DNA of 64,000 nt, taken from Citrobacter freundii. GTDB lineage: Bacteria; Pseudomonadota; Gammaproteobacteria; Enterobacterales; Enterobacteriaceae. Both the position numbers and the translations under genes were made by a program. Shown here piece after piece: positions 1 to 10,162 of this stretch (position 1 is its first letter; each line of letters opens with the position of its first letter). The DNA is taken from contig NZ_CP099222.1 of the NCBI RefSeq assembly GCF_029717145.1, positions 992,001 to 1,056,000 of the forward strand, in the 5' to 3' direction. Below the pieces are notes generated by a model. It was not told the DNA's origin. It made no database searches and was given only the letters and a program-made list of their open reading frames with translations.

Positions 1-136
1 AGGCGAGAGCGCTGGTTTCTACGCAAGAAAATGCGCCAATTTTGAGCCAGACCGCAGTAACCCGTTTTGCACCGTGTTGCGTAGCCTGTTGTTCAATCAA
101 TTCCAGTGCCCGTTGGCAGAGGGTTATTTCGTGCAT
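1..136 (-). CDS. hypA: HypA, hydrogenase nickel incorporation protein (5' part)
   Basis: The first 45 codons of a gene that runs off the left edge on the minus strand. The translation begins MHEITLCQRALELIEQQ, the N-terminus of HypA. HypA binds nickel through the N-terminal MHE motif, which is visible here, and works with HypB to insert nickel into the large subunit of [NiFe] hydrogenases. The zinc-binding cysteines lie outside the window. It is divergent from hycA with a sigma-54 promoter in between, the arrangement known in E. coli. Confidence 0.93.
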   Translation of the reverse strand, partial: MHEITLCQRALELIEQQATQHGAKRVTAVWLKIGAFSCVETSALA

Positions 137-164
137 ATCGCCTCCCATGTTGTTATCGGGATAA

Positions 165-183
165 AAGCAAAAAACATGCCAAA
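165..183 (-). promoter_or_regulatory. Sigma-54 promoter of hypA operon
   Basis: On the minus strand the sequence TTTGGCATG-N5-TTGCTT has GG and GC dinucleotides exactly 12 bp apart (GG at 180-179, GC at 168-167), the -24/-12 signature of RpoN promoters. It lies about 30 bp before the hypA start and fits the known FhlA/sigma-54 control of hyp. Confidence 0.85.
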
Positions 184-215
184 CTGAATTTTTTCACCCG
201 TGACAATGACGACGA

Positions 216-236
216 TGACGAAATGACATGTCGTCA
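216..236. promoter_or_regulatory. Probable FhlA upstream activating site (inverted repeat)
   Basis: TGACGA (216-221) and TCGTCA (231-236) form an inverted repeat between the two divergent sigma-54 promoters. FhlA is known to bind the hyp-hyc intergenic region in E. coli. Assigning this dyad to FhlA is inferred from its position and from the TCGTCA motif also seen before hycB and hydN. Confidence 0.5.
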
Positions 237-281
237 CGACCAGTAATTTATTTATCCATATGAAATATAAGAAATTAAATA

Positions 282-299
282 TTGGCATGAAACGTGCTT
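282..299 (+). promoter_or_regulatory. Sigma-54 promoter of hyc operon
   Basis: TTGGCAT-N5-GTGCTT has GG at 284-285 and GC at 296-297, 12 bp apart, and lies about 36 bp before the hycA start. This is the -24/-12 element expected for the formate- and FhlA-dependent hyc operon. Confidence 0.82.
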
Positions 300-334
300 A
301 ACGCTGAATGTCTCTGCTAAACGGGTAACCTGAC

Positions 335-793
335 ATGACTATTTGGGAAATAAGCGAAAAAGCCGATTACATCGCTGAACGGCATCGTCGCCTACAGGAC
401 CAGTGGCGTATTTATTGCAACTCGCTGGTACAGGGGATCACCCTGTCGAAAGCGCGTTTACATCATGCGATGAGCTGCGCGCCGGACAAGGACCTGTGCT
501 TTGTCTTGTTTGAGCACTTCGTTATCTACGTCACGCTGGCGGACGGCTTTAACAGCCATACCATCGAGTACTACGTTGAAACGAAAGATGGCGAAGATAA
601 GCAGTTGATTGCACAGGCACAACTGTCTCTCGACGGCAAGGTCGATGACCGTATCAGCAACCGCGATCGGGAACAGGTGCTGGAGCACTATCTCGAAAAA
701 ATCGCCAGCGTCTACGACAGCCTGTACACCGCGGTTGAAAACAATATGCCAGTGAATTTAAGCCAACTGGTAGAGGGTCATAACCCGGTTTAA
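335..793 (+). CDS. hycA: HycA, formate hydrogenlyase regulatory protein
   Basis: A 152-residue protein nearly identical to E. coli HycA (about 153 aa), starting MTIWEISEKADYIAERHRR. HycA antagonises FhlA and so dampens expression of the formate regulon; it is cytoplasmic and has no recognised catalytic motif. It is the first gene of the hyc operon, directly after the sigma-54 promoter. It is followed by a 144-bp gap with further FhlA-type motifs before hycB. The last residues differ from E. coli. Confidence 0.95.
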   Translation: MTIWEISEKADYIAERHRRLQDQWRIYCNSLVQGITLSKARLHHAMSCAPDKDLCFVLFEHFVIYVTLADGFNSHTIEYYVETKDGEDKQLIAQAQLSLDGKVDDRISNRDREQVLEHYLEKIASVYDSLYTAVENNMPVNLSQLVEGHNPV

Positions 794-873
794 GCCTCGG
801 GTGTGTCCACGTAAGTCATGATGCGGTGCGTATGCTGCGTCACGACAGTTTAGGGAATGGGCATGTCGATAAG

Positions 874-916
874 TGTCGAAAATGACATTTGATAGACATG
901 TTTTCGTCAAAAATGA
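874..916. promoter_or_regulatory. Putative FhlA sites in the hycA-hycB gap
   Basis: The segment contains TGTCGAAAATGACA (874-887) and a nearly inverted copy, TGTTTTCGTCA (899-909). The hycA-hycB gap is a known FhlA-binding region in E. coli. Here the match rests on position and on the shared TCGTCA element. Confidence 0.45.
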
Positions 917-937
917 CTATCACCTGAGGAATGCCTG

Positions 938-1549
938 GTGAATCGTTTTGTAATTGCTGACTCCACTCTTTGTATCGGCTGCCACACCTGTGAAGCCGCC
1001 TGCTCAGAGACACATCGCCAGCATGGCCTGCAGTCAATGCCGCGCCTGAAAGTGATGCTAAATGAAAAAGAATCTGCGCCGCAGCTTTGCCACCAGTGTG
1101 AAGATGCGCCTTGTGCCACCGTTTGTCCGGTCAATGCGATTAACCGTGTCGACGGCGCCGTACAGCTGAATGAAAGCCTGTGCGTGAGCTGCAAACTGTG
1201 CGGGATCGCCTGTCCGTTTGGGGCCATTGAGTTTTCAGGCAGCCGTCCGCTGCATATCCCGGCGAACGCCAACACGTCAAAAGCGCCTCCTGCTCCGCCA
1301 GCGCCAGCTCGCGTCAGCACGCTGCTGGACTGGGTGCCGGGTATTCGCGCCATTGCGGTGAAATGCGACTTGTGTAGCTTTGATGAACAAGGTCCGGCCT
1401 GCGTGCGCATGTGCCCAACGCAAGCCCTGCATCTGGTGAGCAATATGGACATCGCCCGCGCCAGCAAACGTAAGCGTGAGCTGACGTTCAATACCGACTT
1501 CGGCGATCTCACCTTGTTTCAGCAGGCTCAGAGTGGGGATGCAAAATGA
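938..1549 (+). CDS. hycB: HycB, formate hydrogenlyase iron-sulfur subunit
   Basis: Electron-transfer subunit of formate hydrogenlyase, linking formate dehydrogenase H to the membrane-bound hydrogenase 3. The 203 residues match E. coli HycB. Four cysteine groups for [4Fe-4S] clusters are visible: CIGCHTCEAAC, CHQCEDAPC followed by CP, CVSCKLCGIACP and CDLC with CVRMCP. The start is GTG at 938, preceded by the ribosome binding site TGAGGA at 925-930. The stop overlaps the hycC start (ATGA), indicating coupled translation. Confidence 0.96.
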   Translation: MNRFVIADSTLCIGCHTCEAACSETHRQHGLQSMPRLKVMLNEKESAPQLCHQCEDAPCATVCPVNAINRVDGAVQLNESLCVSCKLCGIACPFGAIEFSGSRPLHIPANANTSKAPPAPPAPARVSTLLDWVPGIRAIAVKCDLCSFDEQGPACVRMCPTQALHLVSNMDIARASKRKRELTFNTDFGDLTLFQQAQSGDAK

Positions 1550-3372
1550 GCGCAATTTCACTGATTAACAGCGGCGTGGCCTGGTTTACGGCGGCGGCGG
1601 TTCTGGCATTTCTGTTTTCGTTTCATAAGCCGTTAAGCGGCTGGATCGCCGGTGTCGGCGGTGCGGTGGGTAGCCTCTGTACGGCGGCTGCGGGGTTCCT
1701 CGTACTGACCCGCGCCGTTGCGGTTAGCGGCGTGATGCCGTTTATCGGTCATAGCCTGCAAATGTCGCCGCTGAACGCTATCTGGCTGATTACGCTGGGT
1801 CTGTGCGGCCTGTTCGTCAGCCTGTACAACATCGACTGGCACCGTCACCCGCAGGTAAAAGCCAACGGACTGCTGGTTAATCTGCTGATGGCGGCGGCGG
1901 TGTGCGCCGTGGTTGCCAGCAACCTCGGCACGCTGGTGGTGATGGCGGAAATCATGGCGCTGTGTGCGGTGTTCCTGACCGGGTGCAGCAAAGAAGGCAA
2001 GCTGTGGTTTGCGCTGGGTCGTGTCGGTACGCTGCTGTTGGCGATCGCTTGCTATCTGGTGTGGCAGCGCTACGGTACGCTGGAACTGCGCTTGCTCGAC
2101 CTGCGCACTCAGCAACTGCCGCTCGGTGCTGACATCTGGCTGTTGGGTGTGGCGGGCTTTGGTCTGCTGGCCGGGATTATCCCACTGCACGGTTGGGTGC
2201 CACAGGCACACGCCAACGCCAGTGCACCGGCGGCGGCGCTGTTCTCTACCGTGGTAATGAAGGTGGGTCTGCTGGGTATTCTGTCCCTGTCGCTGCTGGG
2301 CGGTAATGCACCGCTGTGGTGGGGCGTTACGCTACTGGTGCTGGGGATGATCACCGCGTTTATCGGCGGCCTGTATGCCCTGATGGAGCACAACATCCAG
2401 CGTCTGCTGGCGTACCACACGCTGGAAAACATCGGCATTATCCTGCTGGGTCTGGGTGCTGGCGTGACCGGTATTTCCCTTAACCAACCGGCACTGATCG
2501 CACTTGGCCTGACCGGCGGTTTGTATCACCTGGTCAACCATAGCCTGTTCAAAAGCGTCCTGTTTTTGGGCGCAGGCAGCATCTGGTTCCGCACCGGTCA
2601 CCGTGATATCGAGAAACTGGGCGGTATCGGTAAACGTATGCCGGTGATTTCTCTGGCGATGCTGGTTGGCCTGATGGCGATGGCCGCGCTGCCGCCGCTG
2701 AACGGCTTTGCCGGTGAGTGGGTTATCTATCAATCCTTCTTCAAGCTGGGTAACAGCGGCGCGTTCATCGGTCGTCTGTTAGGACCGTTGCTGGCTGTCG
2801 GTTTGGCAATTACCGGTGCGCTGGCGGTGATGTGTATGGCGAAAGTCTACGGTGTGACGTTCCTAGGCGCACCGCGCACGAAGGAAGCGGAAAACGCCTG
2901 CTGCGCACCAATCCTGATGAGCGTGAGCGTGGTTGCGTTGGCTATCTGCTGCGTGATTGGCGGCGTTGCTGCCCCGTGGTTGCTGCCGCTGATTTCTGCC
3001 GCTGTTCCGCTACCGCTGGAAACGGCGAATACCACCGTATCTCAGCCGATGATCACGCTGCTGCTGATCGCGTGTCCGCTGCTGCCGTTCATCATCATGG
3101 CTATTTTCAAAGGCAACCGCCTGCCGTCACGTTCACGCGGTTCTGCGTGGGTGTGTGGTTACGATCACGAGCAGTCAATGGTGATCACTGCGCACGGCTT
3201 TGCCATGCCGGTTAAAGAAGCCTTTGCTCCGGTACTCAAACTGCGTAAATGGCTGAACCCGGTATCCTGGGTTCCGGGCTGGCAGAACGCGGCGGCACCG
3301 GTGTTGTTCCGTCGCCTGGCGCTGATTGAGCTGGCGGTGCTGGTGGTGATTGTGGTTTCACGAGGAGCCTGA
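1546..3372 (+). CDS. hycC: HycC, hydrogenase 3 membrane subunit
   Basis: A 608-residue, very hydrophobic protein of the NuoL/M/N (Mrp antiporter) family, the length of E. coli HycC. It forms the large membrane arm subunit of formate hydrogenlyase. Conserved family stretches are visible, such as LHGWVPQAHANASAPAAALF, with the lysine-containing segment that follows, and the YHLVNHSLFKSVLFLGAGS helix. The start overlaps the hycB stop by 4 bp, and hycD follows after 2 bp. Confidence 0.96.
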   Translation: MSAISLINSGVAWFTAAAVLAFLFSFHKPLSGWIAGVGGAVGSLCTAAAGFLVLTRAVAVSGVMPFIGHSLQMSPLNAIWLITLGLCGLFVSLYNIDWHRHPQVKANGLLVNLLMAAAVCAVVASNLGTLVVMAEIMALCAVFLTGCSKEGKLWFALGRVGTLLLAIACYLVWQRYGTLELRLLDLRTQQLPLGADIWLLGVAGFGLLAGIIPLHGWVPQAHANASAPAAALFSTVVMKVGLLGILSLSLLGGNAPLWWGVTLLVLGMITAFIGGLYALMEHNIQRLLAYHTLENIGIILLGLGAGVTGISLNQPALIALGLTGGLYHLVNHSLFKSVLFLGAGSIWFRTGHRDIEKLGGIGKRMPVISLAMLVGLMAMAALPPLNGFAGEWVIYQSFFKLGNSGAFIGRLLGPLLAVGLAITGALAVMCMAKVYGVTFLGAPRTKEAENACCAPILMSVSVVALAICCVIGGVAAPWLLPLISAAVPLPLETANTTVSQPMITLLLIACPLLPFIIMAIFKGNRLPSRSRGSAWVCGYDHEQSMVITAHGFAMPVKEAFAPVLKLRKWLNPVSWVPGWQNAAAPVLFRRLALIELAVLVVIVVSRGA

Positions 3373-3374
3373 GA

Positions 3375-4298
3375 ATGAGTGTTTTATATCCGTTAATTCA
3401 GGCGCTGGTGCTGTTTGCCGCGGCGCCGCTGTTGTCCGGTATTACCCGCGTGGCGCGTGCGCGTTTGCATAACCGCCGCGGTCCGGGCGTGTTGCAGGAA
3501 TATCGCGACATTATCAAGCTGCTGGGCCGTCAGAGCATTGCGCCAGCGGATTCCAGCTGGGTCTTCCGCCTGACGCCGTTTGTGATGGTGGGCGTTATGC
3601 TGACTATCGCTACCGCGCTGCCGGTGGTGACCGTGGGCTCGCCGCTACCGCAACTGGGTGATTTGATCACGCTGATTTACCTGTTTGCCATTGCTCGCTT
3701 CTTCTTTTCTATCGCCGGTCTGGATACCGGTAGCCCGTTCACCGCTATCGGCGCCAGCCGTGAAGCGATGCTCGGCGTACTGGTGGAGCCGATTCTGCTG
3801 CTGGGCTTGTGGGTGGCGGCGCAGGTTGCTGGTTCGACCCACATCAGCAACATTGCCGATACCATTTATCACTGGCCTGCCGCGCGTAGCATCCCGTTGA
3901 TTCTGGCGCTGTGCGCCTGTGCCTTCGCCACCTTTATCGAAATGGGCAAGCTGCCGTTCGACCTCGCGGAAGCCGAGCAGGAGTTGCAGGAAGGTCCGCT
4001 GACCGAATACAGCGGCAGCGGCTTTGCGGTGCTCAAGTGGGGTATCAGCCTCAAGCAACTGGTCGTTTTGCAAATGTTTGTCGGCGTGTTCCTGCCGTGG
4101 GGGCAGATGGAAACCTTCACTGCGGGCGGGCTGCTGCTGGCGCTGGTGATTGCTGTCGTTAAGCTGGTCCTCGGAGTGCTGGTCATCGCCCTGTTTGAAA
4201 ACAGCATGGCGCGTCTGCGTTTTTGCGCCACTTCACGCGTGACCTGGGCCGGTTTTGGGTTTGCGTTTTTAGCCTTCGTCTCCTTGCTGGTGGCGTGA
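3375..4298 (+). CDS. hycD: HycD, hydrogenase 3 membrane subunit (NuoH-like)
   Basis: A 307-residue membrane protein of the NuoH/HyfC family, which connects the hydrogenase module to the membrane arm. The family signature EMGKLPFDLAEAEQELQEG (roughly residues 190-210) is intact, as is the N-terminal NRRGPGVLQEYRDIIKLL loop. A good ribosome binding site (GAGGAG, about 3362-3367) overlaps the end of hycC. The length agrees with E. coli. Confidence 0.96.
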   Translation: MSVLYPLIQALVLFAAAPLLSGITRVARARLHNRRGPGVLQEYRDIIKLLGRQSIAPADSSWVFRLTPFVMVGVMLTIATALPVVTVGSPLPQLGDLITLIYLFAIARFFFSIAGLDTGSPFTAIGASREAMLGVLVEPILLLGLWVAAQVAGSTHISNIADTIYHWPAARSIPLILALCACAFATFIEMGKLPFDLAEAEQELQEGPLTEYSGSGFAVLKWGISLKQLVVLQMFVGVFLPWGQMETFTAGGLLLALVIAVVKLVLGVLVIALFENSMARLRFCATSRVTWAGFGFAFLAFVSLLVA

Positions 4299-4315
4299 TT
4301 TAAGAGAGTTTGAAC

Positions 4316-6025
4316 ATGTCTGAAGAAAAAGTAGGTCAACACTATCTCGCCGCTCTGCACCAGGCCTTCCCGGGCGTGGTGCTGGATGAAGGCTGGCAGA
4401 CCAAAGATCAGCTGACCATCACCGTGAAGGTCAACTATCTGCCGGAAGTAGTTGAATTTCTCTACTACAAACAGGGCGGCTGGTTGTCGGTGCTGTTTGG
4501 TAACGACGAACGTCAGCTGTGCGGCCATTACGCCGTCTACTATGTCATGTCGATGGAACAGGGCACCAAGTGCTGGATAACCGTTCGCGTAGAAGTCGAC
4601 GCCAATAAACTGGAGTTCCCGTCCGTGACGCCGCGCGTACCGGCCGCTGTTTGGGGCGAGCGTGAAGTGCGCGACATGTACGGCTTGATCCCGGTAGGGT
4701 TACCGGACGAACGCCGTCTGGTACTGCCGGATGACTGGCCGGACGAACTCTATCCGCTGCGTAAAGACAGCATGGATTACCGTCAGCGCCCGGCGCCGAC
4801 TACCGATGCCGAAACCTACGAGTTCATCAACGAACTGGGTGACAAGAAAAATAACGTGGTGCCGATTGGCCCACTGCACGTCACCTCCGATGAACCGGGT
4901 CACTTCCGCCTGTTTGTTGATGGCGAAAACATCATCGACGCCGACTACCGTCTGTTCTATGTCCACCGCGGCATGGAGAAACTGGCGGAAACCCGTATGG
5001 GTTATAACGAAGTGACGTTCCTGTCGGATCGCGTATGCGGTATTTGCGGTTTTGCCCACAGCACCGCGTACACCACCTCCGTGGAAAATGCGATGGGGAT
5101 TGTGGTGCCGGAACGCGCGCAGATGATCCGCGCCATTCTGCTGGAAGTGGAACGTCTGCACTCGCACCTGCTGAACCTTGGTCTGGCGTGCCACTTCACC
5201 GGCTTTGACTCCGGCTTTATGCAGTTCTTCCGTGTGCGTGAAACGTCGATGAAAATGGCGGAGATCCTCACCGGGGCGCGTAAAACCTACGGTATGAACC
5301 TGATCGGCGGCATCCGTCGTGACCTGCTGAAAGAGGACATGATCCAGACCCGTCAGCTGGCGCAGCAGATGCGTCGTGATGTACAGGATCTGGTCGACAT
5401 GCTGCTCAGTACGCCGAACATGGAACAGCGCACCGTCGGCATTGGTCGTCTGGACCCGGAAATTGCTCGTGACTTCAGTAACGTCGGCCCAATGGTGCGT
5501 GCCAGCGGCCACGCGCGTGATACCCGCGCGGACCACCCGTTCGTCGGTTACGGTTTACTGCCGATGGAAGTGCACAGCGAGCAGGGCTGCGACGTTATTT
5601 CCCGTCTGAAAGTGCGTATCAACGAAGTTTATACCGCGCTGAACATGATCGACTTTGGTCTGGATAACCTGCCGGGCGGCCCGCTGGCGGTGGAAGGCTT
5701 TACCTATATTCCGCACCGCTTCGCGCTGGGCTTTGCCGAAGCACCGCGTGGCGATGACATCCACTGGAGCATGACCGGCGATAACCAGAAGCTGTATCGC
5801 TGGCGCTGCCGTGCGGCCACCTACGCCAACTGGCCGACGCTGCGTTACATGCTGCGCGGTAACACCGTCTCCGATGCCCCGCTGATTATCGGTAGCCTCG
5901 ATCCTTGCTACTCCTGTACTGACCGTATGACCGTGGTCGATGTACGTAAGAAGAAAAGCAAAGTCGTGCCGTACAAAGAACTTGAGCGCTACAGCATCGA
6001 GCGTAAAAACTCGCCGCTGAAATAA
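4316..6025 (+). CDS. hycE: HycE, hydrogenase 3 large (NiFe) subunit precursor
   Basis: Catalytic large subunit of hydrogenase 3, a fusion of a NuoC-like N-terminal domain (about residues 1-170) and a NuoD-like [NiFe] domain. Nickel ligands are visible in DRVCGICGFAHS and in DPCYSCTDRM near the C-terminus. After that arginine come exactly 32 residues, beginning MTVVDVR, which match the extension that HycI removes after nickel insertion. I chose ATG at 4316 (MSEEKVG, 569 aa as in E. coli) over a TTG two codons upstream. Next to E. coli, this is among the most conserved proteins of the window. Confidence 0.97.
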   Translation: MSEEKVGQHYLAALHQAFPGVVLDEGWQTKDQLTITVKVNYLPEVVEFLYYKQGGWLSVLFGNDERQLCGHYAVYYVMSMEQGTKCWITVRVEVDANKLEFPSVTPRVPAAVWGEREVRDMYGLIPVGLPDERRLVLPDDWPDELYPLRKDSMDYRQRPAPTTDAETYEFINELGDKKNNVVPIGPLHVTSDEPGHFRLFVDGENIIDADYRLFYVHRGMEKLAETRMGYNEVTFLSDRVCGICGFAHSTAYTTSVENAMGIVVPERAQMIRAILLEVERLHSHLLNLGLACHFTGFDSGFMQFFRVRETSMKMAEILTGARKTYGMNLIGGIRRDLLKEDMIQTRQLAQQMRRDVQDLVDMLLSTPNMEQRTVGIGRLDPEIARDFSNVGPMVRASGHARDTRADHPFVGYGLLPMEVHSEQGCDVISRLKVRINEVYTALNMIDFGLDNLPGGPLAVEGFTYIPHRFALGFAEAPRGDDIHWSMTGDNQKLYRWRCRAATYANWPTLRYMLRGNTVSDAPLIIGSLDPCYSCTDRMTVVDVRKKKSKVVPYKELERYSIERKNSPLK

Positions 6026-6034
6026 GGAATCGCC

Positions 6035-6577
6035 ATGTTTACTTTTATCAAAAAAGTCATCAAAACCGGGGCACCAACGTCGTCCTATCCGCTGGAGCCG
6101 ATTGCGGTTGATAAAAACTTCCGCGGTAAGCCGGAACATAATCCGCAGCAGTGTATTGGCTGTGCGGCCTGTATCAATGCGTGCCCATCTAACGCGCTGA
6201 CGGTAGAAACAGATCTGGTCACCAATGAGCTGGCGTGGCAGTTCAACCTCGGTCGCTGTATTTTCTGTGGCCGCTGTGAAGAAGTCTGCCCGACGGCGGC
6301 GATCAAGCTGTCGCAGGAGTATGAGCTGGCGGTATGGAAGAAAGAAGATTTCCTGCAGCAGTCTCGTTTTGCTCTGTGTAATTGCCGCGTCTGTAACCGT
6401 CCTTTTGCGGTGCAAAAAGAGATTGATTACGCCATTGCGTTACTGAAGCACAACGGTGATTCCCGTGCGGAAAATCACCGTGAAGGTTTTGAGACCTGCC
6501 CGGATTGTAAGCGCCAGAAATGCCTGGTGCCGTCTGACCGTATTGAACTGACTCGCCATATGAAAGAGGCCAGCTGA
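6035..6577 (+). CDS. hycF: HycF, formate hydrogenlyase ferredoxin-type subunit
   Basis: A 180-residue NuoI-like subunit with two ferredoxin motifs, [12 protein letters not shown] and [12 protein letters not shown] (about residues 42-90). A further cysteine set in the C-terminal third ([15 protein letters not shown]) resembles a zinc or rubredoxin-like site. It relays electrons between HycB and HycG. Its stop codon overlaps the hycG start (TGATG). Confidence 0.95.
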   Translation: MFTFIKKVIKTGAPTSSYPLEPIAVDKNFRGKPEHNPQQCIGCAACINACPSNALTVETDLVTNELAWQFNLGRCIFCGRCEEVCPTAAIKLSQEYELAVWKKEDFLQQSRFALCNCRVCNRPFAVQKEIDYAIALLKHNGDSRAENHREGFETCPDCKRQKCLVPSDRIELTRHMKEAS

Positions 6578-7344
6578 TGAGCAATTTATTAGGCCCACGT
6601 GATGCCAACGGAATTCCTGTCCCGATGACCGTGGATGAATCCATTGCCAGCATGAAAGCGTCATTGCTGAAAAGCATCAAGCGTTCAGCGTACGTTTACC
6701 GCGTCGACTGCGGTGGCTGCAACGGTTGCGAAATCGAAATCTTCGCCACCTTGTCCCCGCTGTTTGACGCCGAACGTTTTGGCATCAAAGTGGTTCCGTC
6801 GCCGCGCCATGCGGATATTCTGCTGTTCACCGGTGCGGTAACCCGCGCGATGCGTTCTCCGGCACTGCGTGCCTGGCAGTCTGCCCCGGACCCGAAAATT
6901 TGTATCTCCTATGGGGCCTGCGGCAACAGCGGCGGTATCTTCCACGACTTATACTGCGTATGGGGCGGCACCGACAAAATTGTTCCCGTGGATGTGTATA
7001 TTCCCGGTTGCCCACCGACGCCTGCCGCCACGCTGTACGGCTTCGCGATGGCGCTTGGCCTGCTGGAGCAGAAAATTCACGCACGTGCACCAGGCGAACT
7101 GGACGCACAGCCTGCGGAAATTTTGCACCCGGATATGGTTCAACCGCTGCGTGTGAAGGTCGATCGCGAAGCACGTCGTCTGGCAGGTTATCGCTATGGT
7201 CGTCAGATTGCCGATGACTATATGAATCAGTTGGGGCAGGGTGAGCAACAGGTGGCGCGCTGGCTGGAAGCGGAAAACGATCCGCGTCTGACCGAGATCG
7301 TCACGCATCTTAATCATGTTGTAGAAGAGGCGCGTATCCGATGA
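6577..7344 (+). CDS. hycG: HycG, hydrogenase 3 small subunit
   Basis: A 255-residue NuoB-like subunit carrying the proximal [4Fe-4S] cluster next to the NiFe site. Cluster ligands appear in [18 protein letters not shown] and GCPPTPAA. It has no Tat signal, as expected for a cytoplasm-facing group 4 hydrogenase. Translation is coupled to hycF upstream and to hycH downstream by 1-bp and 4-bp overlaps. Confidence 0.96.
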   Translation: MSNLLGPRDANGIPVPMTVDESIASMKASLLKSIKRSAYVYRVDCGGCNGCEIEIFATLSPLFDAERFGIKVVPSPRHADILLFTGAVTRAMRSPALRAWQSAPDPKICISYGACGNSGGIFHDLYCVWGGTDKIVPVDVYIPGCPPTPAATLYGFAMALGLLEQKIHARAPGELDAQPAEILHPDMVQPLRVKVDREARRLAGYRYGRQIADDYMNQLGQGEQQVARWLEAENDPRLTEIVTHLNHVVEEARIR

Positions 7345-7751
7345 GTGAAACGGTGGTGTTCAGTCAACTGAGCCGTAAGTTTATTGATGAGAACGATGCA
7401 ACGCCCGCCGAGGCGCAGCAGGTTGTCTATTACAGCCTGGCGATTGGTCACCACTTAGGCATAATCGACTGCCTGGAAGCGGCGTTAACCTGCCCGTGGG
7501 ATGACTATCTGGCGTGGATTGCCACGCTTGCCGAAGGAAGCGAAGCTCGCCGTAAGATGGAAGGCGTACCGAAGTACGGTGAAATCGTCATCGATTTTAA
7601 CCATGTGCAGATGCTGGCGCGCGCGTTTGATGACGCGCTCGCCGAGCAGACACCGCAACAGCAGGAATGGAGCAAGCTGGTGCTCAGCATGCTGCATGAC
7701 ATTCACCAGGAAAGCGCCATCTATCTGATGGTGAGGAGACACCGTGACTGA
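7341..7751 (+). CDS. hycH: HycH, hydrogenase 3 maturation protein
   Basis: A 136-residue soluble protein matching E. coli HycH in length and sequence ([18 protein letters not shown]). HycH is needed for maturation of hydrogenase 3 after processing of the large subunit, but its biochemical role is not well defined. It overlaps hycG (4 bp) and hycI (8 bp). Confidence 0.93.
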   Translation: MSETVVFSQLSRKFIDENDATPAEAQQVVYYSLAIGHHLGIIDCLEAALTCPWDDYLAWIATLAEGSEARRKMEGVPKYGEIVIDFNHVQMLARAFDDALAEQTPQQQEWSKLVLSMLHDIHQESAIYLMVRRHRD

Positions 7752-8214
7752 CGTTTTATTGTGTGTCGGCAACAGCATGATGGGTGACGACGGTGCGGGT
7801 CCGCTGCTGGCAGAAATGTGTGCCGCTGAGCCTAAAGGCAACTGGGTGGTCATCGACGGCGGAAGTGCGCCGGAAAATGACATCGTCGCGATCCGCGAAC
7901 TGCGCCCGGAACGTTTGCTGATTGTTGATGCCACTGACATGGGACTCAATCCTGGCGAGATCCGCATTATCGATCCCGATGATATTGCCGAGATGTTCAT
8001 GATGACCACCCATAATATGCCGTTGAACTATTTGGTTGATCAGCTCAAAGAGGATGTTGGCGAGGTGATTTTCCTCGGCATTCAACCGGATATTGTCGGC
8101 TTTTATTATCCGATGACGCAGCCAATCAAAGAGGCGGTCGAGACCGTGTATCAGCGATTAGCCGGTTGGAAAGGCCATGGCGGATTTGCTGAGTTAGAAG
8201 CGCCAGAAGAGTAA
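7744..8214 (+). CDS. hycI: HycI, hydrogenase 3 maturation endopeptidase
   Basis: Nickel-dependent protease that removes the C-terminal extension of HycE. At 156 residues it has the E. coli length. The three metal-ligand residues known for the family are in place: Asp16 in NSMMGDDGAGP, Asp62 in LLIVDATD and His90 in MTTHNMP. It is the last gene of the hyc operon, followed by a REP-like hairpin. Its substrate site, Arg before MTVVDVR, is present in HycE of the same operon. Confidence 0.96.
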   Translation: MTDVLLCVGNSMMGDDGAGPLLAEMCAAEPKGNWVVIDGGSAPENDIVAIRELRPERLLIVDATDMGLNPGEIRIIDPDDIAEMFMMTTHNMPLNYLVDQLKEDVGEVIFLGIQPDIVGFYYPMTQPIKEAVETVYQRLAGWKGHGGFAELEAPEE

Positions 8215-8223
8215 GCATTCCCA

Positions 8224-8257
8224 GCGCCGGATGTCAGCCACGCGCGGCATCCGGCCT
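8224..8257. repeat. REP-like palindrome after hycI
   Basis: GCCGGATG and GCATCCGGC form a REP-type hairpin between hycI and the oppositely oriented SymE-like gene. It may protect the hyc transcript 3' end; there is no clear U tract. Confidence 0.6.
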
Positions 8258-8281
8258 GTTCCGCCTTTACATATCCAGCCG

Positions 8282-8521
8282 TTATTCAGTTGCCTGCTCA
8301 ATAATTAATTTCCCCTGCATCACCGAAACATTCACCTCTGTGCCGGTCGGAAAACCCGCCTGCTCCAGCCAGTCGCCATTCAGCGTTAATGAGGCGTGTC
8401 GACTGATACGCAGGGTGAATCCGGTACGGCGATCTTCGTAGCGTCTTCTGACGTAACCCACTTTTAAACGACGCACGGGTTTGGCGATAATCATTGGTGT
8501 TTGAACATTATCAGTAGACAT
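8282..8521 (-). CDS. SymE-like (type I toxin family) small protein
   Basis: A 79-residue basic protein. The segment from about residue 45 on (LTLNGDWLEQAGFPTGTEVN, then a VxVMxGxLII strand) matches the AbrB/SpoVT-like core of SymE, an SOS-induced toxin family controlled by an antisense RNA in E. coli. It is shorter than E. coli SymE (113 aa) and lacks its C-terminal tail. A strong ribosome binding site (AAGGAAA) precedes ATG 8521, and a LexA-type box lies 38 bp upstream. The gene sits between hycI and ascB, where K-12 has none. Family membership is fairly secure. Toxicity and antisense control are inference. Confidence 0.78.
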   Translation of the reverse strand: MSTDNVQTPMIIAKPVRRLKVGYVRRRYEDRRTGFTLRISRHASLTLNGDWLEQAGFPTGTEVNVSVMQGKLIIEQATE

Positions 8522-8558
8522 GAACGTTTCCTTGTTACGAACGGTGAAAAGTAAAAAC

Positions 8559-8578
8559 TACTGAATAAAATGCCAGTA
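8559..8578. promoter_or_regulatory. LexA-type SOS box upstream of the SymE-like gene
   Basis: The 20-bp site has TACTG and CAGTA half-sites exactly 10 bp apart, the CTG-N10-CAG rule of LexA boxes. The spacer is A/T-rich on one side only. It is 38 bp before the SymE-like start, a position suited to repression. E. coli symE is also LexA-controlled. Confidence 0.62.
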
Positions 8579-8681
8579 ATAATGCGCGGCAGCAAACCGC
8601 AGAATGGAATGACGATCCAGAAAAATGAATGTAAAAAATGAAACGGAAAGGAAGGGAGGATGTTTGTGGCGGGTGATCATG

Positions 8682-8713
8682 CGGGCCGGATAGCAAGCGC
8701 CATCCGGCCCGAC
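8682..8713. repeat. REP element between symE-like gene and ascB
   Basis: GGGCCGGAT and ATCCGGCCC form an inverted repeat of the REP class, immediately after the ascB stop codon on the minus strand. Confidence 0.7.
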
Positions 8714-8715
8714 GA

Positions 8716-10152
<1,437 letters not shown>

Positions 10153-10162
10153 TTAGTATCCG

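Noticed and set aside
4700..5536. Long minus-strand open frame opposite hycE
   Set aside because: Shadow of a highly biased coding region; no start site signals and no family match.
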